Shown here: in pieces, positions 5,290 to 6,449 of the stretch
Numbering within the stretch: the first letter of the stretch is position 1
How the letters are laid out: each line of letters begins with the position of its first letter
NCBI GenBank assembly: GCA_030157745.1
Contig: JAOAUE010000012.1
Span: forward strand, 1 to 6,449
DNA: 6,449 nucleotides
Direction of reading: 5' to 3'
Origin: Minisyncoccota bacterium
GTDB taxonomy: Bacteria > Patescibacteriota > Minisyncoccia > Phycocordibacterales > UBA9973
The notes under the pieces: generated by a model
Seen by the model: the letters and a program-made list of their open reading frames with translations, nothing else
Databases searched by the model: none
Told to the model about the DNA's origin: nothing
Translations under genes and position numbers: made by a program

Positions 5290-6449
5290 GCACTGCTCCT
5301 TCTGTAGTTTGTTCAACACTGTAGCCGAGAGATTCAAGTTTCTCTCTTAGAGTATCAGAGCTCGCATATTCTTTGCTTGCTCTAGCTTCATTCATTTTTT
5401 CCAAAATTTCTTTTGCTTCTTCTGTTATCTCAAATGTTGGAACGTCTTTTAGGTTTAGTCCAAGCACTTGATCAAAAGACATGAGAGTTGTGTACTTATC
5501 TTCTTTTGAGATATTTTTGTCAGCGAACATTTCCCATATAGTAGAGAGTGCTTTGGCGGTATTTAGATCATCAGATAGAGCGTCCTTAAACATTTTTTCA
5601 TAGTCAAGGTTTATATTTCCGCCCTCGTACTTTTTGGAAGCTAGTGTCTGAAGTTTTTTGAGTTGGGTTTGCGCACTCTCTAGAGATTCCCAGGTGAAGT
5701 TCATAGGTTTTCTGTAGCTTGTCTGCATGCAAAGGAGTCTCATAGATAGTGGATTTATATCGTGGGACCCTATATCAGAGAGAGTATAAAAGTTATTTTT
5801 GCTTTTACTCATTTTTTCTCCATCCACGTTCAAAAATGCGTGGTGAACCCAATACCTGACAAAGTTGTGTCCTGTAGCACATTCGCTCTGCGCTATTTCA
5901 TTTTCGTGATGTACTGGTATGTGGTCTATGCCCCCAGTATGTATATCTATAGTTTCTCCGAGGTAGTGCATGCTCATGGCGGAACACTCTATGTGCCAAC
6001 CAGGAAAGCCATCTCCCTGTATACTTTTTGGGCTTGGCCAATACATGCTGTGGTTTGCAAATTTACCAACTCTTTTAAACCAGAGAGCAAAATCTGACGG
6101 ATGTTTTTTTTGCTTGTCTATAACGACATCTTCCCGGACACCGAGATTTTTATCACTAAGTTTTTGCCCAGAGAGTTCCCCGTACTTTGGATCTTTTGAT
6201 ACGTCGAAATAAATAGCCTGATCAGTTTCGTATGCAAATCCTTTTTCAAGTAGTAATTCAACAAGAGCAACCATTTCTTTTATATGCTCTGTTGCTTTAG
6301 GTTCTATGTTTGGAGGTAGGACATTTACCGCTTCCATGCTTTTGTGGAAATACTCGGTATAAAGCTCAGCTATTTGCCAAACATTTTTACCTTCAGACTC
6401 GGCTTTTTTTTCAAACTTATCATCACCATCATCACTGTCATTTGTTAAG
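5282..6449 (-). CDS. cysS: Cysteinyl-tRNA synthetase, partial (N-terminus beyond the window)
   Basis: The enzyme charges tRNA-Cys with cysteine. The frame stays open from stop TAG (5284-5282) to the window edge, so the Met at 6337 is internal: the 37 codons upstream of it are also coding (for example KNVWQIAELYTEYF) and align with the segment after NITDIDDK in E. coli CysRS. About 100 N-terminal residues, with the HIGH motif and the first zinc Cys, lie outside. Present here are GWHIECSAM (zinc Cys, codon 5986-5984), GGIDHIPVHHENE (zinc His/Glu site, HHENE at 5897-5911), KMSKS (5801-5815) and a short C-terminal region ending LREKLESLGYSVEQTTEG. The zinc loop reads GIDHIPVHHENE rather than E. 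coli GSDLMFPHHENE, and the segment at 6419-6448 is unusually acidic (NDSDDGDD). It overlaps the kinase gene tail to tail by 8 bp with no room for a terminator between them. Confidence 0.95.
   Translation of the reverse strand, partial: LTNDSDDGDDKFEKKAESEGKNVWQIAELYTEYFHKSMEAVNVLPPNIEPKATEHIKEMVALVELLLEKGFAYETDQAIYFDVSKDPKYGELSGQKLSDKNLGVREDVVIDKQKKHPSDFALWFKRVGKFANHSMYWPSPKSIQGDGFPGWHIECSAMSMHYLGETIDIHTGGIDHIPVHHENEIAQSECATGHNFVRYWVHHAFLNVDGEKMSKSKNNFYTLSDIGSHDINPLSMRLLCMQTSYRKPMNFTWESLESAQTQLKKLQTLASKKYEGGNINLDYEKMFKDALSDDLNTAKALSTIWEMFADKNISKEDKYTTLMSFDQVLGLNLKDVPTFEITEEAKEILEKMNEARASKEYASSDTLREKLESLGYSVEQTTEGAVLS

Noticed and set aside
5762..6212. Plus-strand open frames of 80 and 111 codons
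   Set aside because: They lie antisense to the conserved zinc-site and KMSKS region of cysS and show no motif of their own.
6335..6337. ATG at 6337 as the start of cysS
   Set aside because: The frame stays open to the window edge and the upstream residues align with CysRS, so the real start is outside the window.
1..6449. CRISPR arrays, insertion sequences or transposase genes
   Set aside because: No spaced direct repeats and no transposase, integrase or Cas motifs were seen in any frame.

Overview
The window looks like a piece of a small-genome, AT-rich bacterium of the Candidate Phyla Radiation (Parcubacteria/Patescibacteria type). The indications are a Cys-tRNA synthetase with the GIDHIPVHHENE-type zinc-site variant, divergent stand-alone ATP-grasp enzymes, very short gaps between genes, A-tract/hairpin/T-tract bidirectional terminators, and starts that seem to lack leaders and Shine-Dalgarno sites. 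This placement is inferred from gene character, not from a search. TGA is not used as a sense codon in the genes read here.

Layout. Positions 1-218 hold no gene, but nearly all of 3-183 can fold: a perfect 28-bp inverted repeat, a 9-bp hairpin, and a 92-nt multi-arm junction. An extended -10 box then lies 7 nt before the start of a D-Ala-D-Ala-ligase-like ATP-grasp gene (219-1166). That gene is followed after 6 nt by a 10-TM DMT/EamA transporter (1173-2099). A bidirectional terminator (2104-2136) separates this pair from a convergent PurD-like ATP-grasp gene on the minus strand (2140-3438).

Only 17 nt separate the PurD-like start from a rightward unit. Those 17 nt contain two opposing TATAAT boxes as a perfect dyad. 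The rightward unit encodes an overlooked 41-aa single-pass membrane protein (3456-3581), then after 4 nt a polytopic membrane histidine kinase (3586-5289). The kinase gene overlaps by 8 bp, tail to tail, with cysS on the minus strand (5282 to beyond 6449; its 5' part is outside the window).

How the parts may work together. cysS is housekeeping. The kinase and the small membrane protein probably form a sensory unit; no response regulator is present here. The two ATP-grasp proteins have each lost residues that define substrate use in their best-known relatives (Ddl and PurD), so each probably ligates something else. The transporter next to the Ddl-like gene could export a product or import a precursor. 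The interlocked promoter pair suggests that expression of the PurD-like enzyme and of the sensor kinase is linked, perhaps mutually exclusive. These functional links are inference.
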